From NCBI RefSeq assembly GCF_018613725.1, contig NZ_JAGGPS010000022.1, positions 38,960-102,959 of the forward strand: a DNA stretch of 64,000 bases, given 5' to 3'. The translations under genes and the position numbers were made by a program. The notes below the pieces were generated by a model, which saw nothing but the letters and a program-made list of their open reading frames with translations, ran no database searches and was not told where the DNA came from. Every line of letters begins with the position of its first letter. The stretch's first letter is position 1. This document shows positions 34,346-44,632 of the stretch, piece after piece. Source of the DNA: Hymenobacter sp. ISL-91. Lineage in GTDB: Bacteria; Bacteroidota; Bacteroidia; Cytophagales; Hymenobacteraceae.

Positions 34346-35412
34346 CCGAACGCCGCCAGTATTTCGACTCGCAGAACCGCCCGGTGCCCAACCGCCGCAA
34401 CCCGCGCGAAGACCAGGGCCGCGACGGCAGCCGCTCCGACGAGGCCCCGCGCTTCGAGCGCAGCCGCGCCGATGACGGCCGAAACGACGAGCAGTTTGGC
34501 GAGCCCCGCCGCCGCGACGACGAGCAGCGCCCCGAAGGCCGGCGCGACGAAAACCGCCGCGAGGAAGGCCGCTGGAGCGAAGGGGGCAACCGCGAGGAGG
34601 GCCGCCGTCCGGCTTCGTCATCGTCTTCTGACAAGCCCCGCTACCCCCACCTCCCGCCCCAGGACCGCAGCATCGACATGATTTTCGGGTTGCGCCCAAT
34701 TCTGGAGGCGCTGAGCGCGGGCCGTACGCTGGATAAGATATTCCTGCTGCGGGCCACCAAGAACTCCATGACCCAGGACATCAACGCCCTGGCCCGCGAG
34801 GCCAATGTGCCCGTGTCGATGGTGCCGGTAGAAAAGCTGGATAATATCACCCGCAAAAACCACCAGGGCGCGGTGGCCTTCGTGTCGCCGATTGATTACA
34901 TGCCGCTGGACAACATTCTGGCCGGCTTGTACGAGGAAGGCAAAACGCCCCTGCTGCTGGTGCTCGACCGGATTACCGACGTGCGTAACTTCGGCTCCAT
35001 TGCCCGGAACGCTGAGTGTTTGGGTGTGCACGCCATTGTGGTGCCCAGCCACGGCGCGGCCCAGATCAACGGCGACGCGCTCAAAACCTCAGCCGGCGCC
35101 CTTAACCTGATTCCAGTCTGCCGAGAACACAACCTCAAGCAAACCCTCACGTTTCTGCGCGAATCGGGCGTGCAGGTTGTCGCCTGTACCGAGAAGTCGG
35201 ATGCCAGCCTGGAGGCCGAAACCGTAGATTTGACGGGCCCGCTGGCCATTCTGATGGGCTCGGAGGAAGATGGCATCAGCCCCGAGTACCTGCGCCTGGC
35301 CGACTACAAGCTCCGCATCCCAATGGCCGGCCAGATTAGCTCGCTCAACGTGTCGGTGGCCAGCGGCATTATGCTGTATGAAGTGCTGCGGCAGCGGCTG
35401 AAAGGGAATTAA
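34309..35412 (+). CDS. rlmB: 23S rRNA 2-prime-O-methyltransferase, TrmH/RlmB family
   Basis: 367 residues. The SPOUT core (about 122-367) has a substrate-binding L30e-like half (IFGLRPILEALSAG) and the knotted SAM domain with motif 1 DRITDVRNFGSIARNAE, motif 2 ILMGSEEDGIS and motif 3 IPMAGQISSLNVSVASGIMLYE. It methylates a guanosine in 23S rRNA, G2251 by homology. Unusual is a 115-residue N-terminal extension made of Arg, Glu, Asp, Gly, Asn (GRDGSRSDEAPRFERSRADD and the like), evidently disordered. Starting at an internal Met (residue 123) would remove it, but the frame is long and continuous. Overlaps the preceding gene by 37 bases. Confidence 0.9.
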   Translation: MEKRTNRPGRPVTERRQYFDSQNRPVPNRRNPREDQGRDGSRSDEAPRFERSRADDGRNDEQFGEPRRRDDEQRPEGRRDENRREEGRWSEGGNREEGRRPASSSSSDKPRYPHLPPQDRSIDMIFGLRPILEALSAGRTLDKIFLLRATKNSMTQDINALAREANVPVSMVPVEKLDNITRKNHQGAVAFVSPIDYMPLDNILAGLYEEGKTPLLLVLDRITDVRNFGSIARNAECLGVHAIVVPSHGAAQINGDALKTSAGALNLIPVCREHNLKQTLTFLRESGVQVVACTEKSDASLEAETVDLTGPLAILMGSEEDGISPEYLRLADYKLRIPMAGQISSLNVSVASGIMLYEVLRQRLKGN

Positions 35413-35512
35413 AAATTAAAAGTGAAAAATTAAAAATAGCCGTTGAACGACTCCCGGATGGGACGTTCAACGGCCATTTTTAATTTTTCACTTTTAATTT
35501 TTAATTCCCTTT
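35401..35512. repeat. 49-bp inverted repeat of AT-rich heptamers (locus 4)
   Basis: Arms 35401-35449 and 35464-35512 pair with one mismatch. Each arm holds units AATTAAA, AATTAAA, AGTGAAA, AATTAAA. The arms run through the stop codon of rlmB and touch that of the convergent gene, so the whole space is one hairpin that also acts as a terminator. Confidence 0.85.
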
Positions 35513-35886
35513 CAGCTCAGCAACCCGGCCTGCTTGGCCGCCGCTAGCAGCTGCGGCGCGTTTTTGAGCGTGGCGGCTACAAAGCGCTTGCCCGATTCCT
35601 TTACTTCGTCGCGGCTCACCTCGCGCACTTCCTCGCCCACGAACTCGCTGAGTTGCCGAAAGGCCTCGCGCAACGCCTGATGCCGGGGCTGCCCGGTTCG
35701 CAACTGCTGCTGCACCAGCGCCAGTTGCTCCCTTATTTTCTCGCGGCGTGAGCTAAACACCGATTCGTGGCCGACATGGGGACGAATGCGCTCGACCAGC
35801 TCCAGCAGCGGGCGCAGGCGGTGGGTACCGGCCAGGGCGGCATCGGCTAGGTGGTCGCGCTTGCGTAGCGGCGCGGAACTGGGCAT
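35512..35886 (-). CDS. hypothetical helical protein
   Basis: 124 residues, all-helical by pattern, with charged segments SRREKIREQLALVQQQLRTG and REVSRDEVKESGKRF and no signal peptide when started at 35886 (MPSSAPLRKRDHLAD). An upstream ATG at 35937 would add a hydrophobic 17-residue start resembling a signal peptide, so export cannot be excluded. No family recognised. Convergent with rlmB and divergent from icd. Confidence 0.6.
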   Translation of the reverse strand: MPSSAPLRKRDHLADAALAGTHRLRPLLELVERIRPHVGHESVFSSRREKIREQLALVQQQLRTGQPRHQALREAFRQLSEFVGEEVREVSRDEVKESGKRFVAATLKNAPQLLAAAKQAGLLS

Positions 35887-36064
35887 AAGGACGACGAACA
35901 GGGACGAAATAAGGCCTAAAATAAGCGAAAACCCCAAACCGCTTGCCTAGCCAGCCTGGCCCTCATGTGGGACGCTTAGCGGCTCGTAGCTATATTACGG
36001 GCTGTTAAGGCCCGCTACACTGGTTGGCTGAGGCTGTTTCCTTCTTTTTCTTATCCCCCACCCC

Positions 36065-37297
36065 ATGACTAAAATCAAGGTAGCCAATCCAGTTGTTGAG
36101 CTGGACGGCGACGAGATGACCCGCATCATCTGGAAATTTATCAAAGACAAGCTCATCACCCCGTACCTCGACCTCGATATCAAGTACTACGACCTGGGCA
36201 TTGAGTACCGCGACGAAACCAACGACCAGGTAACCATCGACGCGGCCAACGCCATCAAGCAGTACGGCGTGGGCATCAAGTGCGCCACCATCACGCCCGA
36301 CGAGCAGCGGGTGGAGGAGTTCGGCCTCAAGCAGATGTGGAAGTCGCCCAACGGCACCATCCGCAACATTCTGGACGGCACCGTATTCCGCGAGCCGATT
36401 GTGATGAGCAACGTGCCCCGCCTCGTGCCCAACTGGACGGCCCCCATTTGCATCGGCCGCCACGCCTTCGGCGACCAGTACCGGGCTACCGATTTCGTGA
36501 CCAAGGGCAAAGGCAAGCTCACGGTTACCTTCCAGCCCGAAGACGGTGGCGAAACGCAGTCGTTTGAGGTGTACAACTTCAAGGGCGACGGCGTGGCGCT
36601 GGCCATGTACAACACCGACGAGTCCATCCGGGGCTTTGCGCACGCCTGCTTCAACCAGGCGCTCAGCAAGGGCTGGCCGCTGTACCTGAGCACCAAAAAC
36701 ACCATCCTTAAGAAGTACGACGGCCGCTTCAAGGACATTTTCCAGGAGATTTACGAGCAGGACTACACCGCCAAGTTCCAGGAAGCCGGCATCACCTACG
36801 AGCACCGCCTGATCGACGACATGGTGGCCTCGGCCCTGAAATGGCACGGCAACTTTGTGTGGGCCTGCAAAAACTACGACGGCGACGTGCAGAGCGACAC
36901 CGTGGCCCAGGGCTTCGGCTCGCTGGGGTTGATGACCTCGACGCTGGTAACGCCCGATGGCAAAACCATGGAGGCGGAAGCCGCCCACGGCACCGTGACG
37001 CGCCACTACCGCGACCACCAGAAGGGCAAGCCCACCAGTACCAACCCCATTGCCAGCATCTTCGCCTGGACCCGGGGCCTGGAGTTCCGCGGCAAGCTCG
37101 ACGGCAACCAGGAGCTCGTTGACTTCTGTCACGCGCTGGAGGCCGTGTGCGTTGAAACCGTGGAGAGCGGCAAGATGACCAAGGACCTCGCCGTCAACAT
37201 CCACGGAAACAAGGTCGAGCACGGCCGCGACTACCTCTACACCGAGGAGTTCCTGGCCGCGCTGGACGAGAACCTAAAAGCGAAGCTGGCTAAGTAG
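36065..37297 (+). CDS. icd: NADP-dependent isocitrate dehydrogenase, eukaryote-like type
   Basis: 410 residues, the length of the homodimeric type II enzymes shared by animals and some bacteria rather than the E. coli type. Recognisable parts: [21 protein letters not shown] at the start, KSPNGTIRN around the substrate-binding loop, [17 protein letters not shown] with the isocitrate-binding arginine, [28 protein letters not shown] carrying metal aspartates, and [17 protein letters not shown] for NADP. It oxidises isocitrate to 2-oxoglutarate in the TCA cycle and makes NADPH. Single gene, ended by the inverted repeat at 37301-37415. Confidence 0.96.
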   Translation: MTKIKVANPVVELDGDEMTRIIWKFIKDKLITPYLDLDIKYYDLGIEYRDETNDQVTIDAANAIKQYGVGIKCATITPDEQRVEEFGLKQMWKSPNGTIRNILDGTVFREPIVMSNVPRLVPNWTAPICIGRHAFGDQYRATDFVTKGKGKLTVTFQPEDGGETQSFEVYNFKGDGVALAMYNTDESIRGFAHACFNQALSKGWPLYLSTKNTILKKYDGRFKDIFQEIYEQDYTAKFQEAGITYEHRLIDDMVASALKWHGNFVWACKNYDGDVQSDTVAQGFGSLGLMTSTLVTPDGKTMEAEAAHGTVTRHYRDHQKGKPTSTNPIASIFAWTRGLEFRGKLDGNQELVDFCHALEAVCVETVESGKMTKDLAVNIHGNKVEHGRDYLYTEEFLAALDENLKAKLAK

Positions 37298-37300
37298 TGC

Positions 37301-37415
37301 TTAGTTGTTAGTGCTTAGTTGCTAGTTGTCAGTGCATAGAAAAGCCCGTTATCTGCTGATTGGATAACGGGCTTTTCTATGCACTGACAACTAGCAACTA
37401 AGCACTAACAACTAA
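37301..37415. repeat. 53-bp perfect inverted repeat of heptamers (locus 5)
   Basis: Arms 37301-37353 and 37363-37415 are exact complements with a 9-base loop. Each arm has heptamers TTAGTTG, TTAGTGC, TTAGTTG, CTAGTTG, TCAGTGC and then a normal terminator stem (AAAAGCCCGTTATC). It fills the gap between the convergent icd and manC, two or three bases from either stop. Confidence 0.92.
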
Positions 37416-37417
37416 AG

Positions 37418-38545
37418 TCAATTATACCCGTTACCTTTCTTTGATTTCGCGTCGGCCACGAAATCCTTGACGCGCTGCTCCTCGGTACGCTTGCAGATGA
37501 GCAGCACGTTGTCGTACTCGGCCACAATGTACCCTTCGAGGCCCTGCACTACCACCAGGCGCTCGGGCGGGGTTTTAATAACGCACTCGCGGGTGTCGTA
37601 GAGCAGGGCGTTGCCGTCGACCACGTTCTCGTCGGCGTCGTGCTGGCCCATGCGGTGCAGCGAGTCCCAGGTGCCCAGGTCGCTCCAGCCGAAGTCGGCC
37701 GGCAGTACATACACGTTGTCGGCCTTTTCCATCACGCCGTAGTCGATGCTGATGTTGCGGCAGAGGCTGTAGGCACGGGTGATGAACTCTTCCTCGGCGG
37801 GCGTGCCAAGCTGCTCGCGGCCCTCATCGAACACCTCGGCAATGTCGCTCAGGTACTGATGGAACGCCTGCACAATGGCATCGGCCCGCCACACAAACAG
37901 GCCCGAATTCCAGAGAAACTCGCCGCTGCTCACAAACATCTGCGCCAGCTCGGCATTGGGCTTTTCGGTGAAGGTTTTCACCTTGCGCAGCTCCTTCGGA
38001 AACGAACCATTGGCGTGGCCGGGCATAGTCTGGACCTGTTCGGGCTGCACCGCGTCATCGATGAACTGGATGTAGCCGTAGCCGGTATCGGGCCGCGAGG
38101 GCTGGATGCCAAGCGTAATGAGCACATTGTGGGTACGGGCGCCGTCGAGAGCGGTGCGGATGGTTGCGCGGAACTTCTCCTCATGCATCACGGCGTGGTC
38201 GGCGGGCGTTACCACAATCACGGCCTCGGGGTCGAGGCGGGCAATGCGGTAACTGGCGTAGGCGATGCAGGGAGCCGTGTTGCGGCCGATGGGCTCACCC
38301 AGAATCTGGTCGGCGGCCAGCTCGGGCAGATGTTGCTGCACCAGCTCGATATAGTCGCGGTTGGTAACCACAAACACATTTTCGGGCGGGCAGATGCCGG
38401 CAAAGCGGTCCACTGTCAACTGCAGCATGGAGCGCCCCAGGCCCAGCACGTCGTGGAACTGCTTGGGGTGGTGAGTGCGGCTGAACGGCCAGAAGCGGCT
38501 GCCAATGCCGCCGGCCATCACCACTATATAGGTATGTTGGTCCAT
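37418..38545 (-). CDS. manC: mannose-1-phosphate guanylyltransferase
   Basis: 375 residues of the nucleotidyltransferase domain only, without the isomerase half of the bifunctional enzyme. The nucleotide-binding signature is VVMAGGIGSRFWPFSR followed by PKQF (8-29); EPIGRNTAPCIAYA and TPADHAV are the expected substrate loops. It joins mannose-1-phosphate and GTP to GDP-mannose for surface polysaccharide or protein glycosylation. kdsD lies upstream on the same strand, separated by a dispersed palindrome. Confidence 0.93.
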   Translation of the reverse strand: MDQHTYIVVMAGGIGSRFWPFSRTHHPKQFHDVLGLGRSMLQLTVDRFAGICPPENVFVVTNRDYIELVQQHLPELAADQILGEPIGRNTAPCIAYASYRIARLDPEAVIVVTPADHAVMHEEKFRATIRTALDGARTHNVLITLGIQPSRPDTGYGYIQFIDDAVQPEQVQTMPGHANGSFPKELRKVKTFTEKPNAELAQMFVSSGEFLWNSGLFVWRADAIVQAFHQYLSDIAEVFDEGREQLGTPAEEEFITRAYSLCRNISIDYGVMEKADNVYVLPADFGWSDLGTWDSLHRMGQHDADENVVDGNALLYDTRECVIKTPPERLVVVQGLEGYIVAEYDNVLLICKRTEEQRVKDFVADAKSKKGNGYN

Positions 38546-38588
38546 GGAGTCGAGCTTGTTTTCCAGAAAGGTAGGGCTAGGGAAAAGA

Positions 38589-38707
38589 ACGTCATTCTGA
38601 GCGCAGCGGAGCGTAGTCGAAGAATCTCTACCGTAAAGCTGGTTCTGTCTGTTGCAACGAAGCAGTAGAGATTCTTCGACTACGCTCCGCTGCGCTCAGA
38701 ATGACGT
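38589..38707. repeat. GTCATYCTGAG dispersed palindrome, copy 2
   Basis: Perfect 43-bp arms (38589-38631 and 38665-38707). Begins ACGTCATTCTGAGCGC and contains GAAGAATCTC like copies 3 and 4. It lies between kdsD and manC. Confidence 0.88.
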
Positions 38708-38716
38708 GCCCCATCC

Positions 38717-39745
38717 CTACACCAACCCCTCGCGCAGCAAATCGTGCAAATGAATGAAGCCGCTGAAGCGGCCCTGCTCGGTTACCAGCAGTTGGGTGAT
38801 GTTGCGGGCCTGCATGCGGGCCAGGGCCTCCACGGCAAAATCGTCCACTTCCACCGTAACGGGGCCGGGCGTGAGGATGTCGCGGGCCGTTACGGCGTCG
38901 AGGCGGCCGGCGTGGGCCGTGAGCATGCGGCGCAGGTCGCCGTCGGTGATGATGCCTACCAATGCGCCGGCCTCACTCAGCACGGCGGTGGCGCCGAGGC
39001 GCTTGCCCGATATTTCGAGGATAATGTCGCGCAGCGGCGCCGACTCGGCCACCTGGGGCTGCTGGTTCTGCCGGCTCAAGTCGCCCACTTTCAAATACAG
39101 CTGCTTGCCCAGTGTGCCGCCGGGGTGCAGGTTGGCGAAGTCGTGGCGCGAGAAGTCGCGGCTTTCCAGCAGGCACACGGCCAGCGCGTCGCCCAGGGCC
39201 AGCGCGGCGGTGGTGCTGGTGGTGGGCGCCAGGTTGTGGGGGCAAGCCTCGCGGGTTACCGGCGCGTGCAGAATAAAGTCGGCCTGCTGGCCCAGGTAGG
39301 AGTCGGCGTTGCTGACCAGCGCGGCCAGCGGCACGCCCTTGCGCTTGAGCAGCGGCACGAGCACCTTTATTTCGGGCGTATCGCCCGACTTACTGATGGC
39401 AATGACGAAATCATCGGCCTGAATCATGCCCAGGTCGCCGTGGATGGCGTCGGCGGCGTGCATGAACAGGGCGGGCGTACCGGTAGAGTTGAAGGTAGCC
39501 ACCATCTTGCCCGCAATGTGGGCGCTCTTACCGATGCCCGTGACCACCACCCGCCCCCGGCGAGCCAGAATGGCGCCTACGCATTGTGCAAAATCGGGGC
39601 GTTCATCGAGGGCCGCAGCCACGCCCTGGATGGCTTCCGCTTCGAGCAGAAGCACTTTTTTTGCGAGGCTATGAAGTTCGGTTGGCAGTTTCAATCTAAA
39701 TTTGATAGTGCGGTTCGAAATCGGGGCCGGAGCGAGAGGGGACAT
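38717..39745 (-). CDS. kdsD: arabinose-5-phosphate isomerase, KpsF/GutQ family
   Basis: 342 residues: an N-terminal SIS sugar-phosphate domain (GRVVVTGIGKSAHIAGKMVATFNSTGTP, the phosphate loop AISKSGDTPEI, and HDFANLHPGGTLGK) followed by two CBS domains (ITDGDLRRML and a second ending GFIHLHDLLREG). It converts ribulose-5-phosphate to arabinose-5-phosphate, the first step to Kdo for lipopolysaccharide. The ATG at 39745 is used; 30 residues of weakly conserved sequence precede the core, so a later start is possible. Divergent from recQ. Confidence 0.93.
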   Translation of the reverse strand: MSPLAPAPISNRTIKFRLKLPTELHSLAKKVLLLEAEAIQGVAAALDERPDFAQCVGAILARRGRVVVTGIGKSAHIAGKMVATFNSTGTPALFMHAADAIHGDLGMIQADDFVIAISKSGDTPEIKVLVPLLKRKGVPLAALVSNADSYLGQQADFILHAPVTREACPHNLAPTTSTTAALALGDALAVCLLESRDFSRHDFANLHPGGTLGKQLYLKVGDLSRQNQQPQVAESAPLRDIILEISGKRLGATAVLSEAGALVGIITDGDLRRMLTAHAGRLDAVTARDILTPGPVTVEVDDFAVEALARMQARNITQLLVTEQGRFSGFIHLHDLLREGLV

Positions 39746-39869
39746 TTGGCCGCAGCCGGCCCCGCCGTTTCGCCTGCCCGGCCTCAAATCCCGGTAAAAT
39801 CCTTAGATTGAGGAAGCGGCCCGAAGTAGCCGCTCTATCAGTCTATTAACTAAACAAGCGTACGTGCGG

Positions 39870-42074
<2,205 letters not shown>

Positions 42075-42119
42075 TGTAGTCTGACCGCCTAAGGGCTGAA
42101 TAGCCCGCAGTCAAACGAG

Positions 42120-42157
42120 CGTAAAGGGGCTTACTCACTGGAGTAAGCCCCTTTGCG
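42120..42157 (+). terminator. recQ terminator
   Basis: 17-bp arms (CGTAAAGGGGCTTACTC with one mismatch) around ACTG. Confidence 0.75.
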
Positions 42158-42204
42158 TTGCGCCGAGAGCTGTTGGAATGAATGAGGGAATAGTAAACGT
42201 AAAC

Positions 42205-42243
42205 ACAACAAAGCCCGCAGCTACAGGCTGCGGGCTTTGTTGT
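42205..42243. terminator. terminator between recQ and the bacilliredoxin gene
   Basis: Exact 16-bp arms ACAACAAAGCCCGCAG (42205-42220) and complement (42228-42243); it can end either strand. Confidence 0.75.
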
Positions 42244-42325
42244 ATTGGGGGCTTCGTTGCTGGTGCTTTATGCCTGGAGAGGTTGGCTACATGCCTAAGC
42301 ACCAGCATTCAAGCCCTGAAAAAAC

Positions 42326-42748
42326 CTAGCAGTACTCTTCGAAAGCACCCTGCAGGTTGTTCACGATGCGCATCAGGTCGTTGCCCTCGATGTGGTAACG
42401 CTCAATCATGTGTACCAGCTCGCCGTCTTTGAACAGGGCGATGCAGGGGCTGCTGGGCGGGTAGGGCAGCATGTGCTGGCGGGCCTGGGCCACGGCCTCC
42501 GACTCCATGCCGGCAAACACGGTAACAAGCTTAGCGGGCTTCTTATCGGAGCTGGAAACGGCCATTTTGAGGGCCGGACGGGCTTTGGAAGCAGCGCAGC
42601 CGCACACCGAGTTCACGGCTACCAGTACAGTACCGCTGTCGGCCGACAGGACCTGATCAACTTCTTCGGGGGTCATGAGCTGCTCGAAGCCGGCCTCGGT
42701 GAGGTCCTGGCGGATGGGCGCAACCATGTATTCGGGGTAGGTGGCCAT
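42326..42748 (-). CDS. BrxA/BrxB family bacilliredoxin
   Basis: 140 residues of the thioredoxin-fold YphP/YqiW family. The active site is C49-G-C51 in NSVCGCAAS, and the last residue is another cysteine (EEYC). Bacilliredoxins remove bacillithiol from oxidised proteins in Firmicutes; Bacteroidota carry both these proteins and bacillithiol genes, so the same job is likely here. Other conserved parts: MVAPIRQDLTEAGF and MLPYPPSSPCIALFKDGELVHMIERHxIEG-like sequence. Single gene. Confidence 0.92.
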   Translation of the reverse strand: MATYPEYMVAPIRQDLTEAGFEQLMTPEEVDQVLSADSGTVLVAVNSVCGCAASKARPALKMAVSSSDKKPAKLVTVFAGMESEAVAQARQHMLPYPPSSPCIALFKDGELVHMIERYHIEGNDLMRIVNNLQGAFEEYC

Positions 42749-42915
42749 AGGTGAAAGCTAGGCGTTGGAAATAAACTTTTTCGGCGGACACGTTGTCCGG
42801 CGGCGACGTAAAATTACGCAACTGCCGCCGCATGGCCGCCGCCAGCAGTTGAAACCCCAACCGGCACCCAGAAGTTTACTCTTCAATAACCCATCAGGAT
42901 CTTCCCCACTGCCCT

Positions 42916-43209
42916 ATGACCTACCAAAACTTCCTCGACTCCCAAACCCAGCCTGAACAGCCAGCCGGCCTCTCGCCCCTGCTGGAAGCCTTATGGTACG
43001 CCGGCCGCGACGAGTGGCATAAGGCCCACGCCATTGCCCAGCAGCACGAAGACACCCCGCTTTTCGACTGGCTCCACGCATTTTTGCACCGCTAGCAGGG
43101 CGACGCCGGCAATGCTGCCTACTGGTACCGCCGCGCCGGCCGGCCGGAATTCGACGGTTCGTTGCGCCACGAGTGGCAGAAAATGGTGAAGTCTCAGCTG
43201 CCTGACTGA
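42916..43209 (+). pseudogene. small conserved protein gene broken by an in-frame TAG
   Basis: ATG at 42916 opens a frame of 97 codons ending in TGA at 43207-43209, broken only by TAG at 43093-43095 (codon 60). Translation gives PLLEALWYAGRDEWHKAHAI ... FDWLHAFLHR, stop, QGDAGNAAYWYRRAGRPEF. I recognise this as a widespread small family whose members read HAxLHRKEGDxxNAxYWYRRAG, so the stop replaces the conserved Lys (AAG to TAG, one base change). Both halves remain well conserved, which suggests a recent mutation, read-through or a sequencing error. Confidence 0.75.
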
Positions 43210-43231
43210 TTTTCTGAGCGACAACGCACGA

Positions 43232-43328
43232 CGTAGGGGCGGGGCTTGTCCCCGCCCGCCGTTCACATCATTGAACAAAATCGTTGTAGCGGCGCGAACG
43301 GTGGGCGGAGACAAGCCCCGCCCCTACG
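43232..43328. repeat. GC-rich dispersed palindrome, copy 2
   Basis: Begins CGTAGGGGCGGGGCTTGTCC; arms 43232-43264 and 43296-43328 pair with three mismatches or so. Its ends match the copy at 19539-19648, while the loop does not. Confidence 0.82.
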
Positions 43329-43469
43329 GCACAAAACCGCCCTAGACCTTGTCTAAAGCACTATTGAATCTTGACAAAAATCAATATTAAAGTAATTAAA
43401 TAACTCAATTAGCCATCTTCAGCAGAAAAAATTACATTTATCCCGCGTCTTTGAAATGGACGGGATACG

Positions 43470-44525
43470 ATGCGGAAAATTTCTTTACTGTCGGGCCTGC
43501 TGCTGAGTGCAGGGGCGGCCCAGGCCCAGGTAGATAGTGTGCGAGCCTCTACCTTACCGCCCGATCAGCAGGCCGAGCGGCTTTACAACAGCGGGCTGGC
43601 CAAGTTCAAGCAGCAGAGCTACCGCGCCGCCGTGCTCGACTTCGACAAGGCCCTGGCCGTGAAGCCCGATTTCGCCCGCGCCTACGCCAACCGCGCCGCC
43701 GCCCGCTACGAGCTGAAAGACTACCAGCCCGCCGTGCAGGACTACGACCAGGCTATTAAGCTGGAGCCCAATACGTTCGGGGCCTACTTTGGGCGGGCGC
43801 GGGCCGAGGAGGCCCTGCAGCAGCCCGCCGAAGCCGAGCGCGACTACGGCCGGGCTACCGAACTGCAGGCTGACTATGCCCCGGCCTGGTACTACCGTGG
43901 GGCCCTGCGTTTCGAGAAGGCTGATTATGCTGCCGCCAAGGCCGATTTTGATGCCGCCATCAAGGCCGACCCCGCCTATGCCTACGCCTGGCACGACCGG
44001 GCCAGCACCCAGCGCCAACTCGGCAACCTGCCCGCCGCTATCCAGGACTACGGCCAGGCCCTTACGCTGCAGCCCGACTTGCTACCGGCCCTGCTGAATC
44101 GGGCCGGTACCCGCCGCCGCGCCGCCGACCTGAAAGGGGCGCTGCAGGACTACGACGCCTACCTAGGCAAAAAGCAGGACAACGCCCTGGCCTACACCAA
44201 CCGCGGCGCCACCCGCTACGAGCTAAAGGATTACAAAGGAGCCGTGGAGGATTTCGGTCGGGCCGTGGCTCTCGATGCCGGCTACGCCTTTGCCTGGAAC
44301 AACCGCGCCGCCGCCTACCTCAAGCTCGAAGACTATAAAAGCGCCGACGCCGACGCCAGCAAGGCCATCAGCCTGAACAAGGAGTACGCCGAAGCCTACC
44401 TCAACCGAGGCCACGCCCGCGAAATGCTCCGCCAGCCCGACGCCGCCTGCCAGGACTGGCGCCGCGCTGCCGAGCTGGGCCTGGAAGTCGGCAACACGCA
44501 CGCTGCCAACTCGGGCTGCCCGTAG
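43470..44525 (+). CDS. exported TPR-repeat protein
   Basis: 351 residues: signal peptide (MRKISLLSGLLLSAGAAQA) then nine tetratricopeptide repeats, nearly uninterrupted from about 35 to 340, each of the form A-x-x-x-Y-x-x-A-x-x-DYxxAIxLxP. TPRs bind partner proteins. The AT-rich stretch 43330-43460 upstream should hold the promoter. The next gene, 107 bases on, is the PorE-like lipoprotein whose N-terminus is also TPR-like, so the two may share an envelope complex, though that is inference. Confidence 0.85.
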   Translation: MRKISLLSGLLLSAGAAQAQVDSVRASTLPPDQQAERLYNSGLAKFKQQSYRAAVLDFDKALAVKPDFARAYANRAAARYELKDYQPAVQDYDQAIKLEPNTFGAYFGRARAEEALQQPAEAERDYGRATELQADYAPAWYYRGALRFEKADYAAAKADFDAAIKADPAYAYAWHDRASTQRQLGNLPAAIQDYGQALTLQPDLLPALLNRAGTRRRAADLKGALQDYDAYLGKKQDNALAYTNRGATRYELKDYKGAVEDFGRAVALDAGYAFAWNNRAAAYLKLEDYKSADADASKAISLNKEYAEAYLNRGHAREMLRQPDAACQDWRRAAELGLEVGNTHAANSGCP

Positions 44526-44588
44526 CGCGACCAGAAGGCCGCCTAAATACGTTTGGTTTTTAGCCTAAACCCCAGGCAATCACAACGG

Positions 44589-44623
44589 CAGCTAACAGCT
44601 ATCAGCTGAAAGCTAACAGCTCA
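44589..44623. repeat. heptamer array (locus 6)
   Basis: Five units CAGCTAA, CAGCTAT, CAGCTGA, AAGCTAA, CAGCTCA. It ends nine bases before the next ATG. No inverted partner is seen nearby. Confidence 0.8.
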
Positions 44624-44632
44624 ACAACCCGT

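Noticed and set aside
36005..37222. 405-residue open frame antisense to icd
   Set aside because: Reads the reverse of a highly conserved gene; its composition (His/Val/Ala-rich) is that of a high-GC shadow frame.
37301..37415. CRISPR array
   Set aside because: Units are 7 bases with no spacers and are mirrored about a loop; no cas genes anywhere in the window.
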